Assembly (NCBI GenBank): GCA_964348095.1
Contig: CAYGBK010000036.1
Span: forward strand, 1 to 24,733
Reading direction: 5' to 3'
From: WVXP01 sp964348095
GTDB taxonomy: Bacteria; Desulfobacterota; BSN033; WVXP01
DNA: 24,733 bases
Under the pieces are notes generated by a model that made no database searches, was not told the DNA's origin, and worked only from the letters and a program-made list of their open reading frames with translations. Below, piece by piece: positions 21,587-24,733 of this stretch; the stretch's first letter is position 1; each line of letters opens with the position of its first letter. A program made the translations under genes and the position numbers.

Positions 21587-22342
21587 ATGAAAGGGGCAAG
21601 CAAGAAGGAAGAGAAGACAAACCGTTCCGAACACATCCCGATATTTGTTCTTGGGAAGAAGTATGACGTGCCTCAATCCCTGACCATCCAGAAGGCAATG
21701 GAGTATGCGGGATACCAATGGATTCGTGGCTGTGGGTGCCGAGGGGGTATTTGCGGAGCTTGCGGCACCGTCTACAGATTCCCGGATAGTTACAAGATCG
21801 AGGTCGGCCTGGCCTGTCAGACGGTGGTCCAGCCCAACATGTACATTACCCAGATCCCTTTCTTCCCAGCCGTCAAAAAGCACTACGAGCTGGAGAAACT
21901 CACAGCCAGCCTCGAAACTCTTATCAAGCTCTATCCTGAGACGTTGCGATGCCTCCAGTGCAACGTGTGCACCAAATCCTGTCCCATGGATATTGAAGTC
22001 ATGGATTATATGGCGGCCGCCATGCGTGGCGACATCGCAAGAGTGGCTGAACTCTCTTTTGACTGTGTCATGTGCGGTCTCTGTACGTCTCGTTGTCCTG
22101 CAGAGATCTGCCAGTACAATATTGCGATTCTGGCCAGACGGCTTTACGGAAAGTTTATCGCCCCGAAGGCCGACCACCTCAGGGAGATGGTTGGGCAGAT
22201 AGAAGGCGGTCATTACGACCGAATAATGAAGGATCTCACGCAGGCCAGTGAGGACAAATTGAGGAAGCTCTATACAGAGAGAGAGATGGAGCCTGAAGAG
22301 GCTGATGAGGCGTGGGTCCCTGAAGACGGCTCAAAACTTTGA
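21587..22342 (+). CDS. frdB: Fumarate reductase-type iron-sulfur subunit with one 2Fe-2S and two 4Fe-4S motifs
   Basis: A 251-residue protein. The N-terminal plant-type ferredoxin domain has C51/C56/C59 (CRGGICGAC) and C77 (LACQT), binding 2Fe-2S; an extra C49 precedes. The C-terminal half has C122/C125/C128/C132 and C160/C163/C166/C170, both full CxxCxxCxxxCP motifs. Classical SdhB/FrdB keeps one 4Fe-4S and one 3Fe-4S that faces the quinone. Here the second motif is a standard 4Fe-4S type, which fits a soluble enzyme that does not use quinone, as in TfrB-like proteins. The ATG has TTTGGAGG upstream. The flavoprotein follows after 32 bp. No membrane anchor gene is in the operon, so electrons presumably come from the Hdr part. 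Confidence 0.9.
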   Translation: MKGASKKEEKTNRSEHIPIFVLGKKYDVPQSLTIQKAMEYAGYQWIRGCGCRGGICGACGTVYRFPDSYKIEVGLACQTVVQPNMYITQIPFFPAVKKHYELEKLTASLETLIKLYPETLRCLQCNVCTKSCPMDIEVMDYMAAAMRGDIARVAELSFDCVMCGLCTSRCPAEICQYNIAILARRLYGKFIAPKADHLREMVGQIEGGHYDRIMKDLTQASEDKLRKLYTEREMEPEEADEAWVPEDGSKL

Positions 22343-22374
22343 GGGGTCACGTCGGTTAATCTGGAGGTTTCTGA

Positions 22375-24048
22375 ATGCCCTACACAGAGGAACTGAAGCA
22401 ATTAATCAAGAAAGTTGAGGCAACCCGTTCGGTCCGGGTCGAGCGGAAGAAACGGGGTGAAGAGTTTCCCATGATTCCGCTGAAAGAGCGAGAAGAACGT
22501 CTCGAAAAGTATCACCCGGACTTCGTCGAGGGGGCCCGACAAGAGATCCGAGTTGGACCGAGCAAGGGCTATGCAATCTCTCCAGAAATCGTTGACCTTC
22601 TTGAAGCCCGGAGTCGGGTGGATCCTGACAAGATCGATCTTTCTCGAATTGATCACGAGGCAGACGTCCTTATCTTGGGAGCAGGCGGTGCAGGGACATC
22701 TGCGGCTCTTATTGCTCAAGAGTGCGGTGCACAGGTGATACTCGCGACCAAGTTAAGACACGGCGATGCAAACACCATGATGGCTGAAGGCGGAATCCAG
22801 GCTGCCTCTAAAGGAACAAAGGATTCTCCCTATTTTCACTATCTCGACGTGTTGGGAGGCGGCCATTTCAAGAACATTCCCGAACTGGCGAGGACACTGG
22901 TCATGGATGGCCCTAGGGTATTGGCCTGGCTAGAGGATCTGGGATGCATGTTCACCAAATCTGAGGATGGGCGTTTGAGAAGTCTTCACGGTGGAGGGAC
23001 CTGCCGGAGACGGATGCATTACGCTGCCGACATCACAGGGGCAGAAATCATGCGCACCCTGAGGGACGAGGCCCGAAACCGGGGAGCGAGTATTACTGTC
23101 TTGGAGTTTGTCCCCGCCGTTGAGTTGATCCTGAACGAACATGGCCATTGCGCAGGAGCCGTCCTATATAATTTGGAAACAGAAGAGTACCTGCTCGTCA
23201 AGGCAAAAGCAGTGATCATGGCCACCGGTGGCTCCGGCAGGCTTCACATCCAGGGGTTCATGACGACCAACCACTATGGTGCGACTGGCGACGGCCTGAT
23301 CCTTGGATATCGGGTTGGCGTGAAATTAAACTTCCTTCACACCGTACAGTACCATCCGACGGGGGCAGTCTTCCCTGAGCAGGCTGAAGGGCTTCTGATC
23401 ACCGAGAAGTTTCGAGGGGCCGGTGCCAATGTCATCAATATCGATGGAGAGCAGTTTGTGAATGAGCGAGAACCCCGCGATGTGGAGTCAGCCTCCCTTA
23501 TCCGAGAGTGCAGCGAGCTTGGGAAAGGGGTGTCGACGCCAACAGGTAAAGTCGGTGTATGGCTTGATTCACCCATGATCGATCTTCTCAAGGGACCAGG
23601 TACGGTTGAGAAGGAGTTCCCTGGTAAATTCATTCTCTTCAAGCGCTATGGGATTGATATTTCTGAAGAACCGATGCTTGTATATCCCACGCTCCACTAT
23701 CAGAATGGGGGGCTGGAATTCACGTCTGAGTGTGAGACCACCATACCCGGGCTCTACATTGCTGGGGAGGTTGGCGGAGGCATCCACGGTGAGAATCGAC
23801 TCATGGGCAATTCATTGCTCGACATCACCGTCTTCGGGAGGATTGCAGGAAAGAATGCGGCACGCTATGCCAAAGATCGCGCGAGAGATGGGAGACTGAA
23901 TCTCGATCACGTAAGAAGGTATCACAAAGAGCTCGAGCGTTCGGGCATTCAGACCGACCGGATCTCACCGATGCTTCTTCCTGACTATTCCAATCCAGAA
24001 GTCAGAAAGAGACAGCTCACCACCAAGTATCACGGAACGATCCGTTGA
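22375..24048 (+). CDS. frdA: Fumarate reductase/succinate dehydrogenase-type flavoprotein
   Basis: A 557-residue FAD enzyme with a ~93-residue N-terminal extension before the dinucleotide fold (GAGGAG, 102-107). The dicarboxylate site of the family is intact: H327 in YHPTG, E344 and R347 in ITEKFRGAG, H441 in HYQNGG, and R475 in ENRLMGNSLLD. At the place where SdhA/FrdA attach FAD covalently to His (HT...A.GG), this protein reads ANTMMAEGG, so FAD should be non-covalent. That is usual for soluble enzymes such as thiol:fumarate reductase. It could reduce fumarate or oxidise succinate, or act on a related acid such as methyl- or alkylsuccinate. It is the last gene of the operon, with GGAGG upstream of the ATG and a strong terminator 22 bp after the stop. 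The end is paralogous to 1-258. Confidence 0.92.
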   Translation: MPYTEELKQLIKKVEATRSVRVERKKRGEEFPMIPLKEREERLEKYHPDFVEGARQEIRVGPSKGYAISPEIVDLLEARSRVDPDKIDLSRIDHEADVLILGAGGAGTSAALIAQECGAQVILATKLRHGDANTMMAEGGIQAASKGTKDSPYFHYLDVLGGGHFKNIPELARTLVMDGPRVLAWLEDLGCMFTKSEDGRLRSLHGGGTCRRRMHYAADITGAEIMRTLRDEARNRGASITVLEFVPAVELILNEHGHCAGAVLYNLETEEYLLVKAKAVIMATGGSGRLHIQGFMTTNHYGATGDGLILGYRVGVKLNFLHTVQYHPTGAVFPEQAEGLLITEKFRGAGANVINIDGEQFVNEREPRDVESASLIRECSELGKGVSTPTGKVGVWLDSPMIDLLKGPGTVEKEFPGKFILFKRYGIDISEEPMLVYPTLHYQNGGLEFTSECETTIPGLYIAGEVGGGIHGENRLMGNSLLDITVFGRIAGKNAARYAKDRARDGRLNLDHVRRYHKELERSGIQTDRISPMLLPDYSNPEVRKRQLTTKYHGTIR

Positions 24049-24733
24049 AGACGGCGCGATATCTATATGGGGGCAAGAAATACCTTTCTTGCCCCGTTTT
24101 TTTATTTATGGGATAAATATCCCAACATTGGAATATCAATGATTTCAGCTAATTAAGCAACACCAAGCAAGCCCAAATAACCCCATGTTGTCACTTTTTG
24201 ACACTGGACTTTAGGCTTTTTCTTTTCGATTCCGTCAGGGAAAGAAAGCTCTATGGTGACGGCGTGGAAGGTGTGAAATCGAGCAAATAGGCTGAGTGTT
24301 GATTCTTCTCGGTTTGTATGGTCTTTTTGACATGCGATTTTTTTTAAATGGGGGAATTCGTGCGTGACCCCCCACCCGGTCACGGCCCCCATGCTTTTAG
24401 AGATTCAACCCCCCTTCCCCCTAAAGGAATGCTCTATAGATCGATTGTATGCGTGAGATGGAGGCACTGATTGAGCTTTTAGGAAAGAAAGGCAGTATAA
24501 CTAGGGAGGACTAAGTGCCCAGGATTCAGAAGGTGACGGTAAAGATTCAGGGGAGGTGGGTGTTTATTTCAATCGCAAATCGTCAGTTTTCGAGTACGCC
24601 GAAACTGTTTAATACAGTTAGCTATACGTAACATATTCTGTTTTTTCTATTGATTCAGAGTACTTACATGTTGTTTTTCTAACTCAGGTTTTCGTCGATG
24701 TCAAGCCTTTTATGTCCTCCTACTTTTGTGAGG
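24049..24733. other. 685-bp region after the operon with terminator and no recognised gene
   Basis: After the terminator (24070-24103) the DNA is AT-rich with short palindromes: GGGATAAATATCCC at 24110-24123, CGTGACC/GGTCACG at 24363-24384, and AACTGT/ACAGTT near 24603-24618. An open minus-strand frame (24153-24392, 79 codons) has no recognised motif and no clear ribosome site. A 21-codon ORF at 24449-24514 (begins MREMEALIELLGKKGS) resembles short helical ORFs often annotated as hypothetical, but is too short to trust. I see no tRNA, CRISPR array or transposase. Confidence 0.6.
24070..24103 (+). terminator. Intrinsic terminator closing the Hdr-Frd operon
   Basis: GGGGCAAGAAA (24070-24080), a TACC loop, then TTTCTTGCCCC (24085-24095): an 11-bp perfect stem followed by a T-run from 24097. 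It lies 22 bp after the flavoprotein stop codon. Confidence 0.95.

Noticed and set aside
9668..24048. In-frame TGA (selenocysteine) in Hdr or Frd genes
   Set aside because: All frames are open from start to end without internal TGA, and all expected Cys positions in HdrB, HdrC and MvhD are Cys codons.
24153..24392. 79-codon minus-strand ORF after the terminator
   Set aside because: No motif, no ribosome site, and the surrounding sequence is AT-rich with palindromes. I could not link it to a transposase.
24449..24514. 21-codon ORF with a ribosome-free ATG
   Set aside because: Too short to support without comparison, though it resembles short helical hypothetical proteins.

Overview
The window is a compact bacterial stretch of roughly even GC in which every recognised gene lies on the + strand. 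The content is that of a strict anaerobe: 4Fe-4S ferredoxins, heterodisulfide-reductase (Hdr) modules, MvhD, a two-subunit oxygen-labile class I fumarase and fumarate-reductase-type flavoproteins. A Desulfobacterota (sulfate-reducing or syntrophic) or similar anaerobe is my best guess. No rRNA or other marker gene is present, so this is an inference.

Left part (1-8297): the C-terminal end of a fumarate reductase/succinate dehydrogenase-type flavoprotein, a 7-Cys ferredoxin, an MmgE/PrpD-family protein, a 345-bp gap holding an inverted-repeat element, a CitE/HpcH-type lyase, a UroD-family protein, an MBL-fold hydrolase, then a LacI-family regulator followed by malate dehydrogenase and the fumarase alpha subunit. 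The fumarase beta subunit comes after a 459-bp repeat-bearing gap. Malate dehydrogenase and fumarase, with the flavoprotein, make a fumarate-malate-oxaloacetate module. The CitE-like and PrpD-like genes hint at a further C4-C6 acid pathway whose substrate I cannot assign.

Right part (9515-24103): one long probable operon of eleven redox genes, hdrC1-hdrB1-hdrA1-hdrA2-hdrC2-hdrB2-hdrA3(double)-mvhD-frhB/fdhB-like-frdB-frdA. It starts behind a perfect palindromic LacI-type operator and a sigma70-like promoter, and ends at a strong intrinsic terminator. It encodes two HdrBC pairs, four HdrA flavin modules, an MvhD adaptor, an FrhB/FdhB-like Fe-S protein and a soluble fumarate-reductase-like pair with no membrane anchor. 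No hydrogenase, formate dehydrogenase catalytic subunit or NADH-binding subunit is in the operon.

The same palindrome in degenerate form overlaps the start of the lacI-family gene. The regulator therefore probably controls both itself (with mdh and fumarase) and the Hdr-Frd operon. The main hypothesis is a cytosolic flavin-based electron-bifurcating or -confurcating complex that couples fumarate/succinate (or a related acid) to low-potential carriers. The left-edge flavoprotein fragment is a paralogue of the one closing the operon (61 of 85 residues identical). Several short intergenic repeat families lie between genes. The last ~630 bases have no recognisable gene.
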